DNA of 27,256 bases, taken from NCBI GenBank assembly GCA_049724395.1, contig JAUGWO010000288.1, positions 1 through 27,256 on the forward strand, in the 5' to 3' direction. The notes under the pieces are model-generated. The model had not been told where the DNA came from, did not search any database, and saw only the letters and a program-made list of their open reading frames with translations. The DNA comes from Spongospora subterranea f. sp. subterranea. Taxonomy: Eukaryota > Endomyxa: Phytomyxea > Phytomyxea > Plasmodiophorida. Shown here piece after piece: positions 1 to 8,663 of the stretch (its first letter is position 1; each line of letters starts with the position of its first letter). Position numbers and translations under genes: made by a program.

Positions 1-1042
1 GGTGTGATTGTTTGTATTGATGGATTAGTGCAGTCCTTGGTTGTCTGGTTTGTTCACAGGTATGGTGTGTTGGTGTGTTTAAAAGTGTTCGTTTCATCTC
101 ACGACAGTCGGCACTCATTGGAGTGTCATGCATTATGTGGTCTGCGATTTTGGTCATTTGATAACTGTTCCTATAATTGAGGTAGGCGTGCCGACTGTTT
201 GTTGTTCGTGGGGGTGATTTGTGTAATGTGTGTAACATGGTAATGATTTCTTCATGTCGCGGTAACTGATGCGACATGAAGGGGGTCGCCTCGCAGTGCT
301 TGTTGTTGTGGGATCGCATCTCTGTGAAATTCGAGCAGCAGTTTCATTTTGTTGCCAGTGCTTAAACAAGCGGATTACAGTTGTGCTGTTCTTTTTTGTA
401 TTTATTGTATCTCGCATCCAGTGGGGAGTTTTGTTTGTTTGTCTGCAATGATGTTGTGTCAATTGGTGTGTTATTAAGTGTTTGGTTTGTTGTAGATACG
501 ATAGGTTATTGTAACTATGGTGATGCATAATGTTTTCGTTCAGAAATTTAAAATTCTGATGAGTGGTTCGCATTGTTTTTTGTATGGTTGTCGTGCCTTA
601 TTGACTATGAGTTTGGTTGTCCAGAAGGGCAGGGATCTGTGCTTTTTGGGTGACAAAATAAAGGGCTGACCTTTATTTCCAAAAAACTGAATCGTAATTG
701 TTTGAAACAATAAGTTGTTGTATTCACGAGGCTTAAGTTCAAGTAAATAACTTTCGCTGTCCTCGTGATGGGTCGTTGTCCAAAAGGACGAGTTTTCGTA
801 AGTCCTGGGCAACAGTGTCGGTTTGAAACCTTCACTGCCCGGGTAGTGTAGTCGATCATCTTCGGTTGAAAATCGGCTATCGGAATGGGTCGCTTCCTTG
901 GGTAAGGCTCCGTTCCTTAGCCCTCCGCTTCCTCCCTTGGCGGCAGCAGATCGTAGAACATCACCTTCACTTACCCTCATCACGAGCACCATCTCGAGAT
1001 ACGTGACTCGCGCAGTAATTAGCGGAGTGATCGCAAATTGCG
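1..1042. other. G/T-rich stretch, no gene supported
   Basis: The first ~560 bases of the plus strand are strongly enriched in G and T, with many TGTGT and TTGTTTG runs, and the reverse strand is correspondingly A/C-rich. Open frames exist on both strands (for example 154-573 minus and 540-992 minus), but their translations are low-complexity His/Thr/Gln-rich or otherwise unlike any family I know, as expected from skewed composition. From about 860 the composition becomes balanced, which may be the 5' flank of the gene starting at 1043. I see no tRNA, repeat array or LTR here. Confidence 0.5.
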
Positions 1043-1495
1043 ATGGCAGACGAAACCGGCATACCGACAGTCAAAATATGCCATCGCCAGGATATGATAC
1101 CTGAAAAGCGGCTACTGCCTGTTCCGCTAACAACCTCGACCGCGTTGTCCATGATGGACTCGGAATGTGACGATGACGATCTAGATGTGAAAGCGTCTAT
1201 ATTGAAGTTTGCCGATGCCCACGGTTCTGATAACGTTCACAATAAGCAATCCCGGATGCCAATGGGTCGGTCCATCCAGGTGGTTTCGGCAAAAGGTCCT
1301 CGCCCTGTATGCGTCGGCTGTAATCAAGCCATGGAAAGAGGCGATAGGCGGCTGTAAAACTTCAGCGAACGAAGATCGCAAAGGGATGGACGGCTGGGCT
1401 GTCGTACCATTTGAAAGGCGAGTGCATGCCGTTGCTGAGCGCTGAGGAGAAGGACGAGCTTGAAACGGTTGATAGACCACAAACAAACGCTTCAT
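1043..1495 (+). pseudogene. decayed host-type gene with PARP-finger-like Cys/His pattern
   Basis: An ATG at 1043 opens a 104-residue frame with an acidic run (ECDDDDLD, residues 41-48) and ends in a Cys-x2-Cys knuckle, CVGCNQAMERGDRRL, at about residues 90-104. The next 140 bases are coding-like in another frame: KGWTAGLSYHLKGEC followed by an acidic Glu/Asp-rich tail, stopping at 1495. The spacing Cys-x2-Cys, Gly-x2-Arg, Trp, His, Cys resembles the PARP-type zinc finger, where a nick-binding finger uses three Cys and one His; that assignment is inference. The change of frame near 1354 could be a real frameshift or, less likely, a very small intron; no normal-sized GT-AG intron fits. The inverted second copy of the finger half at 1600-1676 supports this being a coding segment. 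Other Cys/His fingers are possible. Confidence 0.35.
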
Positions 1496-1511
1496 AATTT
1501 TGAATGAAGCG
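1488..1511. other. perfect 8-bp hairpin at the end of the zinc-finger frame
   Basis: CGCTTCAT (1488-1495) is followed by an 8-base loop and its exact reverse complement ATGAAGCG (1504-1511). The left arm includes the TAA-proximal codons of the upstream frame, so this could form in the 3' end of its transcript. No function is known. Confidence 0.4.
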
Positions 1512-1599
1512 GTCAGGCGGGTTCATTCCATTTTCTCGTCTGATCCGCTATAAACTCTTCCAAACCAGCTGCTCCAGCCTAATTCGGCTTCTTTGTAAT

Positions 1600-1676
1600 G
1601 TCGTTGTCCGCAACGCTCAAAAATGGCATGCACTCGGTTTCAAATGATACGACAGCCCCGTCGTCCATCCGGCTTC
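1600..1676 (-). pseudogene. inverted second copy of the zinc-finger exon
   Basis: The reverse complement of 1600-1676 matches 1380-1456 of the plus strand, roughly four bases in five, including a shared GGGCTGTCGTA and GAGTGCATGCC. Translated on the minus strand it gives GWTTGLSYHLK and then, one base out of frame, ECMPFLS, closely matching GWTAGLSYHLKGECMPLLS of the plus copy. The similarity fades on both sides, so only the second half of the finger is duplicated. The differences are spread over codons, so the copies are not recent. It lies 143 bases from the plus copy, head to head in the sense of an inverted repeat. Confidence 0.5.
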
Positions 1677-1860
1677 CACGACATCAGTCGATTAGTACTC
1701 CTAGGACTTGGCTACTGGAACACGCGAGCACCTAGACCGATAATTTTATTCAAAAAAAAAGCATAAAAACCGACTTCCAAGGGAGCTATCCCGACAATGT
1801 TGTTACCCAGGGGGAATAACAACCCACATGTCATTTAATAACTAGCGTAGGGCTACACAT

Positions 1861-1988
1861 AACAACCCAAACCCTAGCTTTTACTACACGGTAACAACCC
1901 AAACCCTAGCTTTTACTACACGGTAACAACCCAAACCCTAGCTTTTACTACACGGTAACAACCCAAACCCTAGCATTTACTACACGGT
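1861..1988. repeat. 4 x 32-bp tandem repeat with telomere-like core
   Basis: Four consecutive 32-bp units begin with AACAACCCAAACCCTAG and end with TACTACACGGT. The first three are identical and the fourth differs by one base (GCATTTAC for GCTTTTAC). A diverged half-unit (AACAACCCA) lies just upstream near 1818. The core CCCAAACCCTAG is close to two turns of a (TTTAGGG)n or (TTAGGG)n telomere repeat read on the other strand. Confidence 0.9.
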
Positions 1989-2149
1989 ATCCTCTGACTG
2001 GTGAGCTTTTAGAAACGAGATAACACAGTTGAGAGAGAAGGAAGAAGACGAAACAATCCAGTCAGGCGGGGAAGTCTGACCACGAAAGGTATATAAGGCA
2101 ACCCCCATGCCGTTACATGTAAGCCGCGAGTGACCCCAAAATGCTGTGA

Positions 2150-2245
2150 ACACTAAGGAAATCGAACTCACGACCTTGGTAGCCATCATACTGTTAGGAA
2201 CTAGAGCGCCCGAGATACACAGTTACCAACTGACCCAAAAGGTAC
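2150..2245 (-). repeat. tRNA-derived (SINE-like) fragment
   Basis: On the minus strand the sequence TGGGTCAGTTGGTAAC (about 2240-2225) fits an RNA polymerase III A box, and GAGTTCGATTTCC (about 2172-2160) fits a B box. The two boxes are about 50 bases apart, more than in a normal tRNA, and the T-arm and acceptor stems do not pair well. This is therefore not a functional tRNA gene; a tRNA-headed SINE or an old tRNA pseudogene is more likely. It lies just outside the 3' LTR of Copia-1, so it may be the sequence that element inserted into. Confidence 0.35.
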
Positions 2246-2256
2246 TATGATGGCAC

Positions 2257-2386
2257 TCTTAAATGAGCAGTAGCTATAGTAGTAGGTATCCAGTGAAGGT
2301 ATATCAGAGAAGTGATTTATTGATGATGATTCATCTTCCCGAATTGATTCATGTGTCACCGAGATAGTGACTCCTGGAATCTGACA
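2257..2386 (-). repeat. Copia-1 3' LTR
   Basis: Second copy of the 5586-5729 LTR, starting with the same TGTCAGATTCC after a purine-rich tract. It lacks the 15-base stretch that is extra in the 5' copy. The tRNA-like fragment follows directly outside it. Confidence 0.75.
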
Positions 2387-2387
2387 C

Positions 2388-3993
2388 GCTCCTTCGCTGT
2401 CGCGGTGTCGCACCTCAATTCGGACCTCACGCTCTCGGCGTTGGTGCTCGAGTTCATCAACGAAGCCCGTTGCTTCGTAAATGCCTCCTTGTTTAAAGGT
2501 TTGGTCAATATGTCTGCGACCATCTCGCTGGTGGGGCAATATTTGACCATGATCCTTCCTTCTTCGACCTTCTCTCGAATGAAGTGGTGTCGTACGTCAA
2601 TATGTTTCGTACGGGATTTACTCGACCTGTTGTTTTCGAGGAAAATCGCCCCTTGGTTATCTTGGTTGATAACTGAGGTTTTGCTCTGGTTGAGCTTCAG
2701 TTCGAACATTAAATCTTGTAACCAGATCGCCTCTTTTACGGCGTCAGACGCGGCCATAAACTCGGCCTCTGTTGTCGAAAGTGTCACCGCCTTTTGTTTC
2801 TGGCTTTTCCATGATACCGTGTTGTCACCTAACTTGTATAGCCAACCGGTTGTCGATTTACGATCTTCTTTGTCGCCGGCATAATCACTATCTGCCCATC
2901 CTTGGATTCGTAAATTGGACCTGGTGAAATGAAGACCTAATGTGCATGTGGTGCGTAGGTACTTCAAAATACCTTGAATCGCTTTCCATAGGTGTTTCGT
3001 TGGCTTTGATGCTTGCCTGCTAACGCGATTTGTAGCGAAAGCGATATCTGGGCGAGTTGAGTTGGCCAGGTACATCAGGCAACCTATGGCCTCCTTGATA
3101 GGATAGTCTTTTGAGATGTTGTTGTCTTCATCTTCAGGTTCGAAAGACTTTGCCATTGGTAGCGGTGTCGGTTTGCAGTTTGCTTGACCGAAATGTTCTG
3201 TTATTCGTCTGATGTAGGCTTCTTGAGTCAGGACGATGCCTTGCTCCGTTCGTTTTGCCTTTATGCCTAGAAATTCGTCGAGTTCGCCTAGGTCTTTCAT
3301 GCGGAATGTTCTCCCTAAAATCTGTGAAACCTGGTTGAGATCATTCTCGTTGTCTCCCATAGTGAGTAGATCATCGACATAGACTGCAATGAGAATCATG
3401 TCGGAGCCCTTGTGTTGAAACCATATGCAGGGTTCTTTTACAGATTGTGTGAATCTTTGGGCTTTGAGGAGATCAATTAAAGATTGTTGCCATGCGCGCC
3501 CGGCCTGCTTCAGTTTATAAAGTGCTTTGTTAAGTAAATACACCTTCGTGTGATCGGCGCCCGACTTAACAAATCCTTCAGGTTGGGAGATGTAAATGGG
3601 CAGCAGAATCGGCGCATTAAGGTAGGCGTTTTGGAAGTCGCGTTGGAGAATTTTCCAATTGCGATTGATGGCAATGGATATGACTATTCTAAGAGAAGCA
3701 TATGTTAATACAGAGGAATACGTGTCGTGGTAATCGATGCCATAAATTTGGGAATAGCCTTTAGCGACGAATCGTGCTTTGTACTTAGCTTTCCCATCGG
3801 ATTGCTTCTTAGTGAAGACCCATCGTCCTTTGATCACGTTGTTATTGGCTGGTAAAGTTACCAGTGACCATGTGTTGTTTTCTTCCAATGATTTCATCTC
3901 TTGAAGTGCGGCTTTATGCCAGTGCATACTGTCAGGCATCTGCATTGCCTCGTGGTACGTTCTTGGGTACTCCACATTGGTTAGGTGGTTCAC
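2388..3993 (-). pseudogene. Copia-1 reverse transcriptase and RNase H region
   Basis: A long frame of about 535 residues. The N-terminal half carries the copia RT landmarks GRWVFTKK, ARFVAKGYSQ, YKLKQAGRAW and the catalytic YVDDLL. The C-terminal half carries RNase H landmarks STTEAEFMAASDA, DNQGAI, KHIDVRHHF and ADILTKPL. In the living family this makes cDNA from the element RNA in the cytoplasmic particle. The frame runs on into the 3' LTR. This is the best preserved part of Copia-1. Confidence 0.85.
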
Positions 3994-4364
3994 GAGGTTC
4001 AGTTCGAATCCATGATCATCGATTATTTCAATAGGGTCATGGTCGCTCGGTCGCTCCTGGTTCGGGAATTTATCCTCGAATAAAACATCTCTTCGTACGA
4101 TAACATTCTTGTGATGAGTTGTGATCCCATGTAGCCTTGTTGGAAATCAAAGTCGCTCTGTGGAAAGTGCCAACGTCCTATGCGATGTTGGCGTCAGGGT
4201 CATGTTCGCCTGAAGAGTCTTGGTGGCCTTTATGTAATACATGCCGTGGTTTTGACGGTCTCTATTATCGGTTTTCCGTCATTCCCAATAATTTCGAGCT
4301 TGTCTTTTATGACGATTGTTAAACCTTGCTCTGTGAAAGCCTTAGTTGACAATAATGTTGTGGT

Positions 4365-4706
4365 TTACTTGATACCTGGAACGAATAGAACGTCCTTGAT
4401 CTCAATCGTAGGGTTGCGTCTAATGGTCAGTGTTCCTGATCCATATGCTTTCGACTTGTTGCCAGTACTACTGGTTATTGACATTGACGTGTTTTGTAGC
4501 TCCTTATAGTCTTTCAGATTGCTTCTCACGTTTGTCATGCTGGCGTTTGCGCCGCTGTCGATTAAGTACCATGTATGTTGGGGACTTCTGAGCTGATGCC
4601 GTAATACCGGAATCAGAATCCGTTGAAAGATCTCATTGTAGGATCCTGGTTGCTCATCTCTTTCGACGTATTTCCACAAAGTTTTCGGGAACGGTTGTGA
4701 AGTCAC
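4365..4706 (-). pseudogene. Copia-1 protease region
   Basis: The motif WYLIDSGANASMT is the aspartic protease active-site block (Asp-Ser-Gly) of Ty1/copia polyproteins, followed by a typical DVLFVPGIK strand. It overlaps the end of the Gag region by four bases and continues the Gag-protease order. Treated as a fossil. Confidence 0.7.
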
Positions 4707-5542
4707 GCCTTGTTGTTCTCCCTGATCCCATTAGTTGGTTTCAAGTTGTGGATTCTGGCAAGTCCAACATTCGCTCTTAGGGTGGCCGAATGCGGATGCG
4801 TTTTCTTACATCTTTTGCAGAACTTGCGGTTCTTGATCCCTCGAGTTTGTCGGTTGTTCGACATTGTGTGTAGGTTTTGAATTTCGTTCGTTGGTCCTTT
4901 GCGATTCTTTTCGTCTTTTTCGCATGTCATGAGGATATTAGTCAGAGCCGGAATTGTGCTTATCTGAGTGGCTCTAGCGGCGGTTTTGATATGCTGATAT
5001 GATTCCGGCAATCCATCAAGTGCCTTAGCGCACAAAGCGAGTTCCCCGATAAGAATATCGTGGACCCGTAGGTCATGGTAGAGTTCTACCAGCCTGTCTA
5101 AGTATTCCTTCATTGTTTGGGATGGCTTCTTATCGTCAAATGAATGAATGAACTCGATGAAATCTGATGAAGCTTTGGCAGCCGCCGTTTCTTCGTATAT
5201 TTCGGTTAGTCTTGTCCAGATTTCCGTCGTTGACGTACAGGTTGAGACCTGTTTGTATTGAGCTTGCGATAGTCTCATTAAAATCTGTGCTGACGCTAAC
5301 TTGTCGTTACGTTGTTCGATGGCGTTTGCTCTCCTTGGCTTGTGTTCCAAGAACGTGTCCAAACCCATGACGGTAAACTGCGTTTCGAGTTTCCTTCTGA
5401 AATCCTCCCAATTTTGACCAGTGAATTCAGGGATAAGTTTGAGTCCTGGGCTGTGATTGGATAGCACAACGACTTCTCTTAGGACGTGGGGAGTTCGCTC
5501 CTCCTGCTCATCGACGGGCGCTGTGCGTCTTACGGTCGGCAT
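4703..5542 (-). pseudogene. Copia-1 Gag region
   Basis: Encodes a 279-residue copia Gag-like stretch. Residues about 34-180 match the UBN2/Gag pattern (IPEFTGQNWEDFRRKLE, then AILMRL, IWTRL and MKEYLDRL motifs), which forms the particle shell in Ty1/copia elements. A Cys/His-containing segment follows near its end. It starts about 25 bases downstream of the primer site, on the same strand. Treated as a fossil. Confidence 0.75.
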
Positions 5543-5566
5543 CTTCTAATGGCTTATCTACAACAA

Positions 5567-5585
5567 GAGTGTGGGACTCTTAATC
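5567..5585 (-). promoter_or_regulatory. Copia-1 primer-binding site, half-tRNA-Lys(CUU) type
   Basis: The plus strand reads GTGGGACTCTTAATC here, which is the anticodon arm of eukaryotic tRNA-Lys(CUU) with anticodon CTT in its loop. The element's minus strand is thus complementary to the 5' half of that tRNA, ending at about nucleotide 40. Copia of Drosophila is known to prime from a 5' half-tRNA cut in the anticodon arm (initiator Met), so the geometry fits. Which tRNA is used is inferred from memory of tRNA-Lys sequences. Confidence 0.6.
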
Positions 5586-5729
5586 TCTCAAATGAGCAGT
5601 AGCTATAGTAGTAGGTATTTTTGAAGGTATATTAGAGAAGTGATTTATTGATGATGATTCATCTTCCCGAATTGATTCATGTGTCATGAGGATATTAGTC
5701 ACCGAGATAGTGACTCCTGGAATCTGACA
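5586..5729 (-). repeat. Copia-1 5' LTR
   Basis: Begins TGTCAGATTCC on the minus strand and ends just before the primer site GATTAAGAGTCCCAC. It contains an AATAAA at the minus-strand equivalent of about 5650. It aligns with 2257-2386 over its whole length. Twenty bases at 5682-5701 are also found exactly in the gag region at 4925-4944. Confidence 0.75.
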
Positions 5730-5769
5730 CACAAGGCCATCATTCTCGGGTCCGATTATATACCTAAGA

Positions 5770-6345
5770 CTTTTGGATCATGACAGAATACGTCCTCATC
5801 CACCAACGCTTGGTATTCCTCCTCTTCGTTTGCCAAGAACTCTTTTACGGGCCGAAATGAATGAACTCGTTCCGCGGGTCGTGCCATTCGATCCAATGAC
5901 AGCCGCCATTTCTTCATCAGTCTTCTTGATCAAATCATTGTGCCAGATCATCCGTCGTAGGATCGAACACAGGTTCGAGATCCTGTTTGTCTGGCTCTTG
6001 CGATCCTCCCGCTCCATTACCGCAGCCGCCCTTTTGCGACGCAACTAACCATCAAAGTCCAGGTCCGCGAACCGTTCGGGTTCCCCGAATGGCGTTTGCT
6101 CTCCTTGGTGATTGTTCCAAGAACGTGTCCAAACCGTATGCCGCCCTGAGCAACCTGTTCGTCGTGCATCAAGTTTACTTGACTGAAATCCGCCCTGGAC
6201 ACGGTTTTGTCAACGTGAATTCAGGGATAAGTAATGAGTCCTGGGCTGTGCTTAGATAGCACAACGACTTCTCAGTAAAAGCTGAGAACGAAGTGAGTGG
6301 GTTTATTGAAAGACACACGAGCGAAGTTCAGTCCGTACGGAGGCC
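5770..6345 (-). mobile_element. mosaic copia gag and LTR-like fragment
   Basis: A fossil segment related to the Copia-1 gag. Two blocks, 6089-6135 and 6215-6273, match 5319-5365 and 5421-5478 closely and in the same order, while the sequence between and beyond them is strongly diverged. Upstream (6290-6345, minus strand) lies an AATAAA and a TCTCAG/CTGAGA stem at 6270-6287, as if an LTR end stood there. It is broken and old, and its limits are uncertain. Confidence 0.5.
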
Positions 6346-6425
6346 GTAAAGTATGTATAGGTTGATATATGAACCATGCTTTAACCAAATGCACTGCCTT
6401 TTCCGCCTTCGGATGCAGCTTTGCC

Positions 6426-7338
6426 TTATGACTCCGCCGAATCTACACCCAGGCTTCGCAGCCAAAGATGATTGCTCTCGTCAGGTCGGCCTTTTTCACC
6501 CGTCAACTCCTCTATTGGGGTTGTCTTGCCATCCTGTCTCGCCAGTGGCACACGGTTGTGGATCCACGTTTGGTATTGGGCATTCTCCGTCCAATACTGC
6601 CTCGGTACTCCCGATCGCACCTGCGCCGCCCTGACCATTCTGACGATCTTCTTCCCGAATGTCTCCTCGAGTCCATTTTGGAAAGGTCGATCTGTGTCGG
6701 AGAACTTTTTGCTTGATGCCGTGTTTTCGAAGTTCGTCTGCGACCCTCCTAGACGTGTACTCCCCGCCTTGATCCGCCCTTAGTGTGTCAATCCGGTACC
6801 CGCTGATTGCTTCGAATCGTTTCAGGACACCCATCATGACATCTGCCTGCTGAGCTTTTGTTGTCAGGTTCACCGTTGCCAGCATTCCTGTTGCGTGATC
6901 TGCATAGATTGCCATGTACCGCTTCCCATCATGCGATCGAGTATCGAAAGTCTGCAGATCAGCGCCAATGATCTGCAATGGGCGAAGAACCATCCTTGTC
7001 CTCTGTTTCGGGATTACCGCATTATTGAGGTGTGCCTCGACGCACACCTTACACCTGGGCACCTCAGCCTTGGCCAGATCAGTTGGGTCCACGTTCAGCC
7101 CGTGCACCGCCTCATTCGCAACTGCCTTCCTAATAGTAACGGTTGACAGGTGGCCCAATCTCGCGTGTGCTGTCGCCATGGAGATGACCTTGCTCGCCGT
7201 CGCGGCTGGTCCAGGTTTGTCTTTGTACGACGGGTTTGGGTGTTCAGTTTCGGGGGCGGCCGGAGCCAACCCCCTTACTGAAAATCCTGGATTGTGTGTA
7301 GGTCCAAAGCTGCCACCAACAGGACAGACAGGAACCAA
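6426..7338 (-). pseudogene. Copia-2 pre-integrase and integrase region
   Basis: The block HARLGHL followed by CKVC is the His-His-Cys-Cys zinc site that precedes the integrase core. IIGADLQTF and LRADQGGEYTS carry the first two acidic residues of the DDE core. The C-terminal wording recalls integrase (QYWTENAQYQTWIHNRVPL). Integrase joins the cDNA into the chromosome. Treated as a fossil. Confidence 0.7.
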
Positions 7339-7350
7339 GGTCCAAATACT

Positions 7351-8544
7351 CTACAGCAATCCCCTTCGTACGGTGCCGGTCAGCAACACCTTTCCGTTCT
7401 TGTCGCGAATCTGCGACGACCGCGCCGTCTCAACATGCTCCGCCCCTGTCCCTAGCCTGGACATTGCCGTTCTGATAGCGAACAAATTTGCAACTGTATC
7501 GGGCGCGTATCCAGCCTGAATCTTGATATGCCCACCAGACGCCGTCCGCAGCACGATCTCTCCTCGACCGTGGATGCGTATGCGATCCCCGCCGACGCCT
7601 CCGATCGTTGGGCGCTCATTCTCGGCATACAACTTCAGATCCTTGAAATGTGTCTGGCTGGTCGAGATGTGACCACAGGTCATGGCGCCATCCATAACCC
7701 AATCGCGATCGCCATGCCGAAGGTTCTCCCCACTTGACAAGGCCACGTTGATCATTGCAACGTGGGCGCCATCATCTCGTCGACCACCACCACGACCATC
7801 CGCTTTCCTGTCCTCTTTACAGGCAGCCGCGCGATGGCCTGTCTTGCCGCATTTGAAGCATTTTCCCTTGAACCTGGGACCACCTCCCGTCGTGGTCATT
7901 GCCGTCTTGGGCGACTCCTTGTCTTCTTGCTCTTCCATTAGCGTCCGTCGTCTAATACGCGCCACCACCCTCCTCTTGACCTCTGAGGGTGTGAACTCTG
8001 TGCTCGCCAGATTTAGAAGTTGGCTCTTGATATCTTCCAGCTCATCTGGGAGACCCAACGTCATCCTTAAGGCCAAGTCGTGTGCGCTCACTCGATAGTT
8101 GTCGTCCACATGCGAGATATCTGCAGCCGTTTTCCGCATATTCGCCAAGTACTCCTTGACGTCCTTGACAGTGGGGTTCTTGGGGCATTGCAGCTTGTTG
8201 AGCTGTATCTGCAGCGACGCCAGGTCCTGCTTTGTCACTCCGGCGTACTCCGCCTTGATGGCGTCCATGGCCTCTTTTGGTGAATGGATGCCGATCATTA
8301 TTTCACTGATCGTATCCACCTCCATGTTGTATGTCAGCAACCTCATGGCCTCAGCCATCATTCTCGGGTCTTTCCCTGCGCCTTGCAGGACCTTATCCAA
8401 CCCCGAGAGCATCGCGGCTGTCTCGATCAGATAGAGCCAAACCCCGACGTTGGCGTCGTCCGGTTTCAACTTCATGCCGATATCATACGCGGCTTTCCCT
8501 GTTGCCCCGCGGGGCACGTCCTCTGATGCGGGGGTCTTCGTCAT
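7351..8544 (-). pseudogene. Copia-2 Gag-protease region
   Basis: About 397 residues from the ATG at 8544. The first ~230 residues are an alpha-helical copia Gag (AAYDIGMKLKPDD, LQIQLNKL and LRMTLGLPDELEDI blocks). A CCHC zinc knuckle, CFKCGKTGHRAAAC, follows at about residue 250. A protease-like block (DWVMDGAMTCGHI) lies at about residue 305. Gag packages element RNA and the knuckle binds it. Base composition is GC-richer than Copia-1, consistent with a different family. Confidence 0.75.
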
Positions 8545-8548
8545 GAGT

Positions 8549-8567
8549 GAGCGTGGGACTCTTAATC
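8549..8567 (-). promoter_or_regulatory. Copia-2 primer-binding site, half-tRNA-Lys(CUU) type
   Basis: The plus strand reads GAGCGTGGGACTCTTAATC, which fits nucleotides 22-40 of eukaryotic tRNA-Lys(CUU) over all 19 bases as I remember it. The minus-strand element RNA is complementary to this. It is the clearest half-tRNA primer site in the window, and the Gag ATG follows only four bases downstream. Confidence 0.65.
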
Positions 8568-8663
8568 TAGAATAGCGTATTAGATAGACAGCAATTAGTC
8601 GAATATCACGTTTATTGACAATCCACCCTGACACATGTAGGTATGATTCAACACCGCCTTGGA
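8568..8663 (-). repeat. Copia-2 5' LTR
   Basis: On the minus strand this starts TGTTGAATCATACC (a start could also be placed about 20 bases inside, at TGTCAGGGTGG) and ends just before the primer site. It contains an AATAAA near 8611. At under 100 bp it is unusually short, and without the 3' copy its outer limit is not certain. Confidence 0.4.

Larger units (their letters stand above)
2257..5729 (-). mobile_element. Copia-1: Ty1/copia LTR retrotransposon fossil
   Basis: A minus-strand element about 3.5 kb long, bounded by related LTRs at 5586-5729 (5') and 2257-2386 (3'). It keeps a Gag region (4703-5542), a protease-type region (4365-4706) and an RT plus RNase H region (about 2388-3993), in the Ty1/copia order. 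It is shorter than a full-length copia and is broken, with several breaks. The LTRs differ at a handful of positions by eye, so the insertion is older than Copia-3. No clear target duplication is seen. A purine-rich tract precedes the 3' LTR at about 2387-2398. The primer site is a half-tRNA-Lys complement at 5567-5585. Confidence 0.85.
6426..8663 (-). mobile_element. Copia-2: Ty1/copia fossil, 5' part
   Basis: A second minus-strand copia family. It holds a short 5' LTR (about 8568-8663), a half-tRNA-Lys primer site (8549-8567), Gag with zinc knuckle and protease (7351-8544), and pre-integrase plus integrase regions (about 6426-7338). It is broken, with several breaks, and I could not recognise an RT region or a 3' LTR. 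It adjoins Gypsy-1 at about 8664, where the gypsy RT region stops, suggesting Copia-2 inserted into it. Confidence 0.75.

Noticed and set aside
154-992. Minus-strand frames of 139 and 150 codons at the left edge
   Set aside because: Composition-driven, no family resemblance, no splice or start context, and they sit in the G/T-skewed region.
2150-2245. A functional tRNA gene
   Set aside because: The A-box to B-box distance is too long and the acceptor and T stems do not pair.
5770-6280. A host gene in the arginine/lysine-rich frames of this segment
   Set aside because: Parts match Copia-1 gag in the same order and orientation, so it is a retroelement relic.
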